Source: Dehalococcoidia bacterium | GTDB lineage: Bacteria; Chloroflexota; Dehalococcoidia; E44-bin15 | Reading direction: 5' to 3' | Assembly (NCBI GenBank): GCA_030610655.1 | Contig: JAUWRG010000010.1 | Span: 1-40,617, forward strand | Length of the DNA: 40,617 nucleotides | Shown here: piece by piece, positions 1-7,950 of the stretch | Layout of the letters: every line of letters begins with the position of its first letter | How positions within the stretch are numbered: the first letter of the stretch is position 1 | Program-made: the position numbers and the translations under genes | The notes under the pieces: model-generated | Databases searched by the model: none | Seen by the model: the letters and a program-made list of their open reading frames with translations, nothing else | What the model was told of the DNA's origin: nothing

Positions 1-420
1 AATTTTGCCCTTCCAAAGGTGATCGAGCAGACGACCCGGACAAGCAGCAACTATTTCAATCCCACTGCGTAGTCTCCGGACTTGTTGATCTATACTCACT
101 CCACCGTAAATGGCAATACTCTGCAGTCTAGTTTGTTCCCCCAAATCAGTTATGGTCTCGCATGTTTGCTCGGCCAGCTCACGCGTTGGCGAGATTATGA
201 GAGCTCGGACGCGACCCCGTGGGCCTTGCAGTAGACGCTGCAGAATCGGCAGCGCAAAAGCTGCAGTCTTGCCGGTTCCGGTCTGGGCCAGGCCAATGAC
301 ATCACGTCCCTGCATAATTGGTGGGATTGATTTAATCTGGATTGGTGTGGGTGTAACGTAACCGAGCGCCGCTACACCGGCCATGACGCTCGGATGAAGA
401 TTAAAGGTTTCGAAATTCAC
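1..420 (-). CDS. DEAD-box RNA helicase, N-terminal part (cut by window edge)
   Basis: This gene is absent from the ORF track because it runs off the left edge. Reading the minus strand from a GTG at 420 gives MNFETFNLHPSVMAGVAALG, then the Q motif (TPTPIQIKSIPPI), motif I (AQTGTGKTAAF), motif Ia (SPTRELAEQ), the GG motif and a motif Ib region reading AACPGRLLDHL. The usual residue before PGR in this family is Thr, so Cys is a small deviation. A GAGGAG ribosome site lies 5 nt before the GTG. DEAD-box proteins unwind RNA duplexes using ATP. The 140 visible codons cover only the first part of the first RecA-like domain. It is the last gene of a minus-strand run behind two RRM proteins, a combination typical of cold-induced RNA remodelling. 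Confidence 0.93.
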   Translation of the reverse strand, partial: MNFETFNLHPSVMAGVAALGYVTPTPIQIKSIPPIMQGRDVIGLAQTGTGKTAAFALPILQRLLQGPRGRVRALIISPTRELAEQTCETITDLGEQTRLQSIAIYGGVSIDQQVRRLRSGIEIVAACPGRLLDHLWKGKI

Positions 421-494
421 TAAAGCTCCTCAATAGAATTTTATAAAGTTATATGTTTCTTACTTGAGGCAGGCGATTTAACTTATTCCTGGTA

Positions 495-812
495 TCATCG
501 CTGCCTTTTTACACTAAAATGGCTACCTCTTCCGCTATGGAATGACCTCTTGTCTTTGTTGTCTGAAAGAGGAAGAGCTTCAACAACTTCAATAAGCCGG
601 CCCCTTATTGTTTTACCCTTGAGACCGGCAACTGCAACTGCGCCTTCAGACTTTGAGACCATTTCAACAAAGCCGTATCCCCGCGGTTGTCCGCTACCAA
701 TGTACTTGTCATTCATGACACTTACAGATATAACTTGTCCGAAAGCTGTAAATTCTTGTCGCAATTCATCCTCAGTCATCTCAAGCGGTAAATTACCCAC
801 ATAGATATTCAT
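495..812 (-). CDS. small RRM-type RNA-binding protein (downstream copy)
   Basis: A single RNA recognition motif fills the protein. RNP2 reads IYVGNL at the N terminus and RNP1 reads RGYGFVEM near residue 50. A short basic Ser/Arg-rich tail follows (RSFHSGRGSHFSVKRQR). The track starts this ORF at an upstream TTG (821). I prefer the ATG at 812, because it puts MNIYVGNL at the very start, as in the sister gene at 935-1276. This gives 105 residues. Such proteins bind single-stranded RNA and are often cold-induced RNA chaperones in cyanobacteria and other bacteria. It lies between the other RRM gene and the DEAD-box helicase and is probably co-transcribed with the helicase. Confidence 0.9.
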   Translation of the reverse strand: MNIYVGNLPLEMTEDELRQEFTAFGQVISVSVMNDKYIGSGQPRGYGFVEMVSKSEGAVAVAGLKGKTIRGRLIEVVEALPLSDNKDKRSFHSGRGSHFSVKRQR

Positions 813-934
813 GTTGCTCAACTTTTGTGAAATGGGTTACCCCTACGCCGATTTGCTACAAGTGTGTTAATAACAATTTACGGAGTTACGCAGGTACTAA
901 CACGACTATTAAGCATAGATGGCGACCGGATAGT

Positions 935-1276
935 TTAATATCTTCGCTGCCTTCCTCCCCCGGATCTGCCACCTCTACCACCACCATAGCCACCACTCCC
1001 TCTGTCACCATAGGAACCACCACTTCTGCTATCAGTGCGAGGGCGGGCTTCATTAACCACAATAGTCCGCTCTCTTAGTATTTTCCCGTTAAGACCCGCG
1101 ATTGCAGCTTCGCCCTCGGACTTTGATGCCATTTCAACAAAGCCAAATCCCTTAGGTCGCCCGCTGATCTTGTCGGTCAGGATGTTGGCCGACGTTACTT
1201 CTCCGTAAGCCGAAAATTCCAGCTGTAATTCCTCTTCGGTCGTATCATAGGGTAAGTTGCCTATGTAGATTCTCAT
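935..1276 (-). CDS. small RRM-type RNA-binding protein with Gly/Arg-rich tail
   Basis: This 113-residue protein has one RRM (RNP2 IYIGNL at residue 3, RNP1 KGFGFVEM near residue 42) and a glycine/arginine/serine-rich C terminus (GGYGGGRGGRSGGG). It resembles the bacterial glycine-rich RNA-binding protein family. AAAGGAAC lies upstream of the ATG. It is clearly paralogous to the 495-812 gene: the two share the whole RRM, including FVEMxSKSEG and the AGLxGK segment, and differ mainly in the tail. This suggests a local tandem duplication. The role is inferred as RNA binding or chaperoning, next to a DEAD-box helicase. Confidence 0.93.
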   Translation of the reverse strand: MRIYIGNLPYDTTEEELQLEFSAYGEVTSANILTDKISGRPKGFGFVEMASKSEGEAAIAGLNGKILRERTIVVNEARPRTDSRSGGSYGDRGSGGYGGGRGGRSGGGRQRRY

Positions 1277-1320
1277 ATTTTTGTTCCTTTCTTTAAATTG
1301 TGTAATCCTTGTTCTAGTGA

Positions 1321-1354
1321 CATATATAGGCCAAGAGTACCTGACCTATATATG
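1321..1354. promoter_or_regulatory. perfect AT-rich inverted repeat upstream of the RRM gene
   Basis: CATATATAGG and CCTATATATG form perfect 10-bp arms around a 14-nt spacer. The repeat sits 45 bp upstream of the start of the 935-1276 RRM gene, in what would be its 5' leader or promoter on the minus strand. It has no T-run, so it is a poor terminator. It could be an RNA hairpin in a cold-responsive leader or a protein operator; the sequence cannot decide. Confidence 0.4.
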
Positions 1355-1491
1355 TATTCAAGAGTAAACTAGTATTAGGTGCTCATTCTGACCGTACCGT
1401 AGTAATCACTACAATACACCAACCTGCCTTCACTAGGCTCAAACGGTATTCCCGTGTCTTTCCTACATCAGGCATGGAGGGCACAAAACAT

Positions 1492-1680
1492 TCACCACTT
1501 GGAATTGTAGCTGTAGTCTCCACTGTCGGAACGCTTCGCTTTGTTGGCTCGACGGCATGAGGGACAACGCTTAGGCTCATTGGTAAAGCCTTTAGATTTG
1601 AAGAACTCTTGTTCCCCAGCGCTGAAAGTGAAGGTAGTCCCACAATCGGAACATTGGAGAGACTTGTCCTGCAAACTCAT
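1492..1680 (-). CDS. zinc-ribbon domain protein, 62 aa
   Basis: Two CxxC knuckles, CSDC (residues 10-13) and CPSC (39-42), flank TTFTFSAGEQEFFKSKGFTNEPKR. This is the pattern of the small bacterial zinc-ribbon family whose members start MxxxDKxLxCxDCGxxFxFTAGEQEFY. The track extends the ORF to 1803, but I place the start at the ATG at 1680: GGAGG sits about 6 nt upstream, and the protein then begins right at the conserved domain. The molecular role of the family is not established. The basic C-terminal tail (RRANKAKR) suggests nucleic-acid binding. It is the first gene of the minus-strand run leading into the RRM and helicase genes. Confidence 0.88.
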   Translation of the reverse strand: MSLQDKSLQCSDCGTTFTFSAGEQEFFKSKGFTNEPKRCPSCRRANKAKRSDSGDYSYNSKW

Positions 1681-2005
1681 TGGATGACCTCCTCTCTTCT
1701 GTATTTTAGTTAGAGTCCAGCCATCCAATACTTGACATAAATCTAAGGGGATTCTAAGAAGCTTGTGATAACCTAAACCGAAACTACTAAGTACATCATA
1801 CACTAAAGCGACTAACTTTGCAAATCAATAAGTAGCAGAGAAATTGGTTGTGTTGCCACTGTAGATGACTCAATCCGTAACGTGGAGGGACCTGCCGGCA
1901 GACTTGAATAGCAATCAGGGTGTCTGTTGGTCAAAAAATGGGAAAACCACCCGAAAAACCGGGTGGTTTTCTCAAGCGTAGTTAGCTACGATTTAGGCGT
2001 GGTTT
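1681..2005. other. spacer between zinc-ribbon gene and tRNA-Lys
   Basis: No convincing gene is seen here. The upstream extension of the zinc-ribbon ORF (to 1803) lacks a good ribosome site and recognisable domain content. The only clear element is the terminator hairpin at 1942-1971. Confidence 0.6.
1942..1971 (-). terminator. Rho-independent terminator after tRNA-Lys
   Basis: A 12-bp stem (GAAAACCACCCG paired with CGGGTGGTTTTC) closes a 6-nt loop. On the minus strand it is followed by CCCATTTTTTG. It lies 34 nt past the 3' end of the minus-strand tRNA gene. Confidence 0.8.
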
Positions 2006-2080
2006 TGGTGAGCCGTCGGGGATTCGAACCCCGGACACCCTGATTAAAAGTCAGGTGCTCTACCCCTGAGCTAACGGCCC
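2006..2080 (-). tRNA. tRNA-Lys (anticodon TTT), CCA encoded
   Basis: The minus strand reads as a full cloverleaf. The acceptor GGGCCGT pairs with ACGGCTC (one G-T pair). The D arm is TAGCTCAGGGGTAGAGC. The anticodon stem-loop is CTGACTTTTAATCAG with anticodon TTT. The T arm is CCGGGGTTCGAATCCCCG, followed by discriminator A and an encoded CCA. The gene is 75 nt including CCA, and a terminator follows at 1942-1971. Confidence 0.97.
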
Positions 2081-2377
2081 ACATTTAGGTCCAGCAAAAG
2101 AACAAACCTTTATAATCACTTTGGGCTCAGCGTATTGGTCTTACGCCCGCACCGCACCCTGTCGATAGGTTGATTCTACTATGTCCCAATACCAAATTCA
2201 AGGTTTTATGCTTGTTCAGACAACATACATTTTATAGCTTACCTGCACTGTCCATCTCACATCGTCTTGAAAGGAGATTTTGTCCGTGTCGCCTAGGTCG
2301 CAGGGCATGTCAACTTTTTGATTTGTAACTAGCACCGCCAAAAGTGATAGCTTTTATAAGAATAAGAAGGGTTTGAC

Positions 2378-2986
2378 ATGAATAGTCAGACGCTATATCA
2401 TTATTCATTATATTACTGGGTAAAGCAGTTGCACCAGTCCCCCCTAGATGTTTCCAACAGCCTCTGCTGGGAAGGTGTGGAGAAAGGTAGTCAAACGCTG
2501 GACAACGAACGCGAAAGAGTAGAAGCAATAGTCGGTGAATACGGCGCTAGTCGTGACAGCCTTATCTCCGTACTCCAGGACATACAATCCGCGCTTCATT
2601 ATCTGCCAGAACATGCTCTGAGAACAGTAGCGAGTCAGTTGAGCCTTCCATTGATACAGGTCTATGGGGTGGCCACCTTTTTCAAGGCATTCAGTCTGAA
2701 GCCGCGCGGCGAGCATATAGTCAACGTTTGTCTAGGCACGGCTTGCCATGTGCGAGGTGCTCCTGCTGTGCTCGACGAAGTCAAAAGGCGACTTGGTATC
2801 GAGCCTGGCGAGACAACCGAAGATATGAAGTTTACACTGGAGACGGTTAACTGCCTTGGAGCATGTGCTTTAGGACCAATCGTGGTTATAGATGGTAATT
2901 ACCACGGACAGATGCTCCTGGGGAAGGTGAAGAAAGTCCTCCGGGAAATAGAGAGAAGAACCCAGAGGGATGAGACCCATGAATAA
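2378..2986 (+). CDS. NuoE/HndA-like NADH dehydrogenase subunit, thioredoxin-like [2Fe-2S]
   Basis: The core matches the 24-kDa NuoE/HndA family: a helical N-terminal part (VLQDIQSALHYLPEHAL, VYGVATFFKAFSL), then a thioredoxin-like fold with CLGTAC (CX4C) and CLGAC (CX3C), the four ligands of a [2Fe-2S] cluster. The family is usually about 160 aa. Here about 43 residues precede the recognisable domain. AAGAAGGG before the ATG at 2378 supports that start, and a GTG at codon 34 is an alternative. In homologues this subunit passes electrons from the FMN/NADH subunit. Its stop lies inside the start region of the next gene, so the two are translationally coupled. It is the first gene of a four-gene oxidoreductase operon. 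Confidence 0.92.
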   Translation: MNSQTLYHYSLYYWVKQLHQSPLDVSNSLCWEGVEKGSQTLDNERERVEAIVGEYGASRDSLISVLQDIQSALHYLPEHALRTVASQLSLPLIQVYGVATFFKAFSLKPRGEHIVNVCLGTACHVRGAPAVLDEVKRRLGIEPGETTEDMKFTLETVNCLGACALGPIVVIDGNYHGQMLLGKVKKVLREIERRTQRDETHE

Positions 2987-4838
2987 GTTGGGTTCAGCAG
3001 TTGAACTAGAACAATTGCGGTCTAAGATTCTCAGCCAGCGCGACCCAAACCGGGTTTGTATTGTTACTAGTGTCGGAACGTGTGGACTTGCGCGCGGCGC
3101 CGCGGAAGTTGCACAAGCTATTTCAACAACACTAGGTGACCTAGCACTAAAGGACTCCGTTGATGTCAGAGTAACAGGATGCCACGGCTTCTGTGAAATA
3201 GAGCCGGTAGTTGTCATATATCCTGAAAGAATTATCTATCAACAAGTCACCCCTGCCAATATTCCAGAAATAATCTCTCAGTCAGTAATCAATAACAAAG
3301 TCATTAGAAGACTTCTTTACACGGATGTATCCACAGGGAAGAAGGTGATCCATGAGCAGGATATACCCTTCTATAGTAAGCAGAATAGGCTTTTGCTTGA
3401 TAGCAACAGACTCATAGATCCACATGAGATCGAGGACTACCTCGCAATTGGCGGCTACTCAGCACTGTCCAAAGTGCTCTTTGAGACTCAGCCCGAAGAG
3501 GTGATTGAAGAGATCAGAAGATCTGGGCTGCGGGGGCGTGGCGGTGGGGGATTTCCCACAGCCAGAAAGTGGGAGTCGTGCCGCAATGCTCCATCCTCAG
3601 ATGGCATACGCTATGTCATTTGTAACGCCGACGAGGGTGACCCTGGCGCCTATATGGACAGGAGTCTTCTCGAAGGAAACCCTCACAGCGTCATAGAGGG
3701 AATGATAATCGGCGCATACGCCATAGGGTCGCATTACGGCTATGTCTATGTGCGACACGAATACCCCCTTGCTGTGAATAATCTTGGCATAGCGTTGGAG
3801 CAAGCAAGAGCATACGGCCTCCTTGGCGAAAATATCCTTGGCTCTAGCTTCGACTTTGACATCAAGATTTCGCGGGGCGGAGGTGCCTTCATCTGCGGCG
3901 AATCGACTGCGCTCATGGCCTCACTGGAGGGCAAGATAGGCGAGCCACGCCCCAAGCACATCCATACCGTGGTGAGCGGGCTTAATGGTAAGCCCTCTAA
4001 CCTCAATAACGTCGAAACCTGGGCGAATGTGCCCCTCATAATCAACCGCGGTGCCGACTGGTACTCACAAATCGGCACTGAAGGCAGTAAGGGCACCAAG
4101 ATATTCTCTCTAGTGGGCAAGATAAACAATACAGGGTTGGTTGAGGTGCCAATGGGCATTACACTCAGAGAAATGATCTACGACATCGGGGGCGGAATCC
4201 CCAATGGCAAGAGATTCAAAGCTGTTCAGACAGGAGGTCCATCGGGTGGTTGTATTCCTGAGAGCCTGCTCGATCTGCCCGTTGATTTCGATAGGCTTGC
4301 CGAGGCAAGCTCAGTGATGGGCTCAGGTGGAATGATAGTAATGGATGAGGACACCTGTATGGTGGATATAGCAAGATACTTCACCAAATTTCTCACTGAG
4401 GAATCCTGCGGCAAGTGCGTGCCGTGCCGTGAGGGGCTGGATAGAATGCTGGATATCTTAGTTGACATAACGGAAGGACGAGGCAAGGAAGAATATATCG
4501 ATCTCCTGGAGGAACTTGGTGTTGTCATAAGGGAGGCCTCCCTTTGTGCTCTGGGGACCACAGCCCCCAACCCCATTCTGTCAACTATCAGATATTTTCG
4601 TGACGAGTATGAGGCTCATATAAAAGAGAAACGCTGCCCAGCGGGTGTGTGCAAGGCACTCATTACATTCACTATCGATGAGGAGAAATGCAACGGCTGT
4701 GGTGTATGCGCTAGAGAATGTCCACAGGATGCAATATCAGGCGAGAAGAAAAAGCTGCACGTGATCGATCAGGATAAGTGCATCAAATGCGGGCTTTGTC
4801 GTGATAGTTGTAAGTTCGATGCGGTCACAGTTTCGTAA
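2979..4838 (+). CDS. NuoF/HndC-like NADH-binding flavoprotein with C-terminal ferredoxin domain
   Basis: The protein is about 619 aa. An N-terminal thioredoxin-like [2Fe-2S] domain has CX4-type and CxxxC Cys residues (VGTCGLARG, GCHGFCE). The 51-kDa NADH/FMN core follows, with the glycine-rich loop GRGGGGFPTARKW near residue 186, NADEGDPGAYMDR, and GGGAFICGESTAL. An SLBB region and the [4Fe-4S] site ESCGKCVPCREG (Cys 477, 480, 483 plus about 523) come next, then two C-terminal [4Fe-4S] ferredoxin motifs (CNGCGVCARECP, CIKCGLCRDSC). This is the domain order of HndC/HydB-type subunits that oxidise NAD(P)H and exchange electrons with ferredoxin. The track starts at ATG 2970; I prefer ATG 2979 because AGAGGG sits at proper spacing before it. 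It overlaps the NuoE-like gene by a few bases. Confidence 0.93.
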   Translation: MNKLGSAVELEQLRSKILSQRDPNRVCIVTSVGTCGLARGAAEVAQAISTTLGDLALKDSVDVRVTGCHGFCEIEPVVVIYPERIIYQQVTPANIPEIISQSVINNKVIRRLLYTDVSTGKKVIHEQDIPFYSKQNRLLLDSNRLIDPHEIEDYLAIGGYSALSKVLFETQPEEVIEEIRRSGLRGRGGGGFPTARKWESCRNAPSSDGIRYVICNADEGDPGAYMDRSLLEGNPHSVIEGMIIGAYAIGSHYGYVYVRHEYPLAVNNLGIALEQARAYGLLGENILGSSFDFDIKISRGGGAFICGESTALMASLEGKIGEPRPKHIHTVVSGLNGKPSNLNNVETWANVPLIINRGADWYSQIGTEGSKGTKIFSLVGKINNTGLVEVPMGITLREMIYDIGGGIPNGKRFKAVQTGGPSGGCIPESLLDLPVDFDRLAEASSVMGSGGMIVMDEDTCMVDIARYFTKFLTEESCGKCVPCREGLDRMLDILVDITEGRGKEEYIDLLEELGVVIREASLCALGTTAPNPILSTIRYFRDEYEAHIKEKRCPAGVCKALITFTIDEEKCNGCGVCARECPQDAISGEKKKLHVIDQDKCIKCGLCRDSCKFDAVTVS

Positions 4839-4849
4839 AAGGGAAAAAC

Positions 4850-5515
4850 ATGGTTGAATTGACTATTGACGGAATCAAAACGAAGGTGCTTGAGGGGACT
4901 ACAGTTCTTGAAGCAGCCAAAGAAATGGGTATTGTCATTCCAACTCTGTGCTATCATCCCGGTCTTAGCCCTTATGGCGCCTGCCGAGTCTGCATAGTCG
5001 AAGTGGTTAAAGGCAATCGCTCATCTCTGGAAGCATCCTGTACACTACCGGCGGAGCAGGCACAGGTAATCCTTACCAACTCAGACAAGGTGCGGAAGAC
5101 GCGTAAGGTCATCGTCGAACTGTTGCTTGCTTCGTGCCCAAACTCCAAAACGCTGCAGGACATGGCGGCAAATATGGGCATAAATAAGGTTCGTTTCAAG
5201 ATAAAGGACAGGGGCTGCATTCTATGCGGACTCTGCGTGCGCTATTGCAACGAGCAGATGAAGTCCGGAGGCATTGGATTCGTTGGCCGTGGCACGTCAC
5301 GGAGGGTTGCAACCGCTTTTGATGTCACTCCAGAAGAGTGTCGCAACTGTGGTGGTTGCGAATGGATATGCCCAGTTTGCGAACGAGCCTGTACAGCGGG
5401 GAACCTCATAGATGGTCTCTGCGGAGGATGCCAGAACCTGGTACCTGTGGAGACCTGCCCCATATGCACAGGATGTTCAGAGAGCGTGGGCCCACATGGC
5501 CATAAAGTTTACTGA
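4850..5515 (+). CDS. NuoG/HndD N-terminal-like Fe-S protein without catalytic domain
   Basis: This 221-aa protein starts with a plant-type [2Fe-2S] ferredoxin domain (CYHPGLSPYGACRVC plus a later Cys). A [4Fe-4S] set follows (CILCGLCVRYC), then further Cys clusters (CRNCGGCEWICPVCERAC) and a Cys-rich end (CGGCQN, CPICTGC). It resembles the N-terminal electron-transfer part of NuoG or HndD. It stops before any H-cluster hydrogenase or molybdopterin domain and instead ends with a zinc- or Fe-S-binding Cys tail. It therefore probably acts as an electron relay and not as an enzyme. It lies 11 nt after the NuoF-like gene and 58 nt before the FMN-barrel gene, placing it between the NADH side and that partner. 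Confidence 0.88.
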   Translation: MVELTIDGIKTKVLEGTTVLEAAKEMGIVIPTLCYHPGLSPYGACRVCIVEVVKGNRSSLEASCTLPAEQAQVILTNSDKVRKTRKVIVELLLASCPNSKTLQDMAANMGINKVRFKIKDRGCILCGLCVRYCNEQMKSGGIGFVGRGTSRRVATAFDVTPEECRNCGGCEWICPVCERACTAGNLIDGLCGGCQNLVPVETCPICTGCSESVGPHGHKVY

Positions 5516-5573
5516 TTTTAGTAATGCAATCAGTAGATAAAGGAACCTAGAAAAGGGTAGAAGGAGGTTATAG

Positions 5574-7151
5574 ATGACACTGACAAGATATAACGCAACA
5601 GCCGCTACATTGAGTAAGAACAGGACGGGTGGTGACTGGTGCCCGATAAGTGGAATGTGTGTTACTTGCGTCGAAGGCTGTATCGGTATGTGCGAGATTG
5701 GTAAGAGCGCATACCGCGGTCACGAGGTTATCTACCCACAGCCGTTCGGAATAATTACCACTGCATCACAGAAAGCCTACCCTGTTGACTTATCCCATTT
5801 CAACATAATGGGAACAACCGTTGGTGCTGTCGGTATAGAAGAAGACTCCGACAAGGCTATCTTTCCAAATGTCAGTCTTGAGACAAGGCTAGGTCATGAT
5901 AAGGGGATCAAGCTGCGCCTTCCAATCGTAATTCCTGGTCTAGGTTCTACCAATATCGCTAAGCAGAACTGGGAAGGTTTAGCCATCGGTTCAGCCCTAG
6001 CAGGTACACCTCTTACCATCGGTGAGAATGTGTGTGGAATGGACGTCGACTCAGAGATAGTGAATGGAAGAGTGATTCGCTCACCTGAGCTCGAGAGCCG
6101 CGTAAAGCTTTATAAGGAATGGCAGCGTGATGGCTATGGCGCCATTATCGTGCAGGCAAATGTAGAGGACAGCCGCCTTTGTGTGCTGCAGTATGCCATA
6201 GAGAAACTCGGGGCTGACGTGGTAGAGCTAAAATGGGGACAGGGAGCTAAGGACATAGGTGGTGAGGTCAAAATCAAAAGCCTTGAGAAGGCACAACTGC
6301 TCCAAAAAAGAGGCTATATTGTTCTTCCAGACCCGCTTGAATCTGTCCATATAGACGATTTCAATCAGGGCACCTTTACCGAGTTTGAGAGACACTCACG
6401 AGTTGGGATGGTTACCGAAGAGAGCTTCCTTGAAACTGTCAGTCAATTGCGGAAGGAAGGGGCCAAATACATATCGCTAAAGACCGGCGCCTACAGGCCT
6501 GCAGACCTCGCTCGCGCAGTCAAGTTCTGCTCTTTGGCAAAAATCGATTATCTCACCGTTGATGCTGCAGGTGGTGGTACCGGCATGAGCCCGTGGCGTA
6601 TGATGAACGAGTGGGGTGTGCCTGGTATCGAACTATGGTCGCTGCTCTACAAATGCTGTAATCGTCTGGCACAAAAAGGTGAATACGTGCCTGACATTCT
6701 ACTTGCAGGCGGGTTTGTTTTAGAAGACCAGATATTTAAGGGGCTGGCACTCTGTGCTCCCTATGTGAAAGCGATAGGCATGGCAAGAGCACCTCTTGCT
6801 GCAGTCATGGTGGGTAAGACTATCGGTGAATCGATAGAAAGTGAGCAACTTCCTATTTACCTGCAGCGATTTGGCAAAACTAGGGAAGCTATCTTTGTTA
6901 CTGCTGAAGAGCTTAAGAGAGAGCACGGCAAAGATTATAATAAGATACCAACCTCAGCTATCGGGCTATATACTTACTACGAGCGCCTTGCTCAGGGCCT
7001 GCGCCAGATCATGAGCGGCTCCCGCAAGTTCGCCATTGAACACATAACTCGTAACGACATCGCTGCACTGACTCCAGAGGCCGCCAGAGTTAGCGATATT
7101 CCACTTGTCTCAGACCTGGATGCAGCAGAGGTAGAGAGGATCTTAGGGTAG
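5574..7151 (+). CDS. glutamate-synthase-type FMN barrel oxidoreductase (GltB central-domain-like)
   Basis: This 525-aa protein resembles the FMN-binding (beta/alpha)8 domain of glutamate synthase: SLKTGAYRPADLARAVKF, VDAAGGGTGMSPWRMMNEWGVP, and the late glycine-rich segment LAGGFV...KAIGMARAP. The glutaminase domain of a full GltB is absent. I cannot find the CX5CX4C [3Fe-4S] motif that follows the FMN site in true glutamate synthase. Instead there are five Cys near the N terminus (C23, C29, C32, C36, C40: WCPISGMCVTCVEGCIGMC), probably a cluster site. AAGGAGG precedes the ATG. The substrate is unknown. Because of its neighbours I infer that it exchanges electrons with NADH through the Nuo-like subunits. 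It ends convergent to purQ. Confidence 0.85.
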   Translation: MTLTRYNATAATLSKNRTGGDWCPISGMCVTCVEGCIGMCEIGKSAYRGHEVIYPQPFGIITTASQKAYPVDLSHFNIMGTTVGAVGIEEDSDKAIFPNVSLETRLGHDKGIKLRLPIVIPGLGSTNIAKQNWEGLAIGSALAGTPLTIGENVCGMDVDSEIVNGRVIRSPELESRVKLYKEWQRDGYGAIIVQANVEDSRLCVLQYAIEKLGADVVELKWGQGAKDIGGEVKIKSLEKAQLLQKRGYIVLPDPLESVHIDDFNQGTFTEFERHSRVGMVTEESFLETVSQLRKEGAKYISLKTGAYRPADLARAVKFCSLAKIDYLTVDAAGGGTGMSPWRMMNEWGVPGIELWSLLYKCCNRLAQKGEYVPDILLAGGFVLEDQIFKGLALCAPYVKAIGMARAPLAAVMVGKTIGESIESEQLPIYLQRFGKTREAIFVTAEELKREHGKDYNKIPTSAIGLYTYYERLAQGLRQIMSGSRKFAIEHITRNDIAALTPEAARVSDIPLVSDLDAAEVERILG

Positions 7152-7173
7152 TATCCACGAACATATTGCTTCT

Positions 7174-7944
7174 TTATGCGTTTTTAACCCACTCCACAGC
7201 ATTTCGGAAAACGCGGAAGCCATCCCCATATTCTCTCCTTGGTTCTCTTGTCCATCTTGGGTGTTGAGTCCAGCGGACAAAACGTTCCGGGTGTGGCATC
7301 AAAGCGAAAACGCGACCTGAATCATCGCAGATACCAGCTATGCTATTTGCAGAGCCATTGGGGTTATAAGGATAGCCTGCTTGGATGTTTCCTGTCTCGT
7401 CAGCGTAGTATAAGACTACATTCAGCTCATCAAGTATTTTAGGTTCGCCCACCACCTTACCCTCGCCATGGGCCACGGGAAGATACATTGTGGTTATTCC
7501 TTGAGTGAAAATGCACGGGCTTGTCGGATTAGCGCTGAGGTACACCCAGCGAGACTCAAATTTCCCAGAATCATTGCCTGCCAGGCTTAGCTGCGGAGGG
7601 CCTCCATCCGCTGATTTGGACAAAATGCCGGCCTTCACCAGAACCTGAAAACCATTGCAAATCCCCAAAACGAGTCCTCCGTCTTCAACGAACCTTTGGA
7701 TATCTTCTCCAAGCTTCAGCCTCACCTCATTTGCCAGAATCTTGCCCGCTGAGATATCATCGCCGTAGGTAAAACCACCAGGTATGACCATTATCTGGTA
7801 ATTGGAAAGGAGTTTCTGCCGACGGAGGAGCTCATTTATATGTGCTGACTCTACCTGTGCCCCCGCCTGCTCAAAGGCAAACGTCGTTTCAACATCACAG
7901 TTTGTTCCAGGAGCTTTCAACATGAGCGTCTTTACATTTGCCAT
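7174..7944 (-). CDS. purQ: phosphoribosylformylglycinamidine synthase subunit PurQ (glutaminase)
   Basis: This is a class I glutamine amidotransferase of 256 aa. It starts KTLMLKAPGTNCDVET and has the oxyanion segment PGGFTYGDD, the nucleophile elbow LGICNGFQVL (catalytic Cys), HGEGK, and the C-terminal catalytic PHPER. The enzyme releases ammonia from glutamine for FGAM synthase in purine synthesis. The length is slightly above the roughly 230 aa of the small PurQ form. It lies 6 nt downstream of purL on the same strand, so the two are surely co-expressed. PurS, the third partner, is fused to PurL here. Confidence 0.96.
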   Translation of the reverse strand: MANVKTLMLKAPGTNCDVETTFAFEQAGAQVESAHINELLRRQKLLSNYQIMVIPGGFTYGDDISAGKILANEVRLKLGEDIQRFVEDGGLVLGICNGFQVLVKAGILSKSADGGPPQLSLAGNDSGKFESRWVYLSANPTSPCIFTQGITTMYLPVAHGEGKVVGEPKILDELNVVLYYADETGNIQAGYPYNPNGSANSIAGICDDSGRVFALMPHPERFVRWTQHPRWTREPRREYGDGFRVFRNAVEWVKNA

Positions 7945-7950
7945 TGAATC

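Noticed and set aside
110-361. 83-aa plus-strand ORF at the left end
   Set aside because: It lies entirely opposite the DEAD-box helicase, whose motifs are clear on the minus strand; no ribosome site or domain.
1383-1643. 86-aa minus-strand ORF
   Set aside because: It overlaps the zinc-ribbon gene in another frame and shows no family features.
4850-5515. Calling the NuoG-like gene an Fe-hydrogenase
   Set aside because: The H-cluster domain and its Cys motifs are absent; only the electron-transfer N terminus is present.
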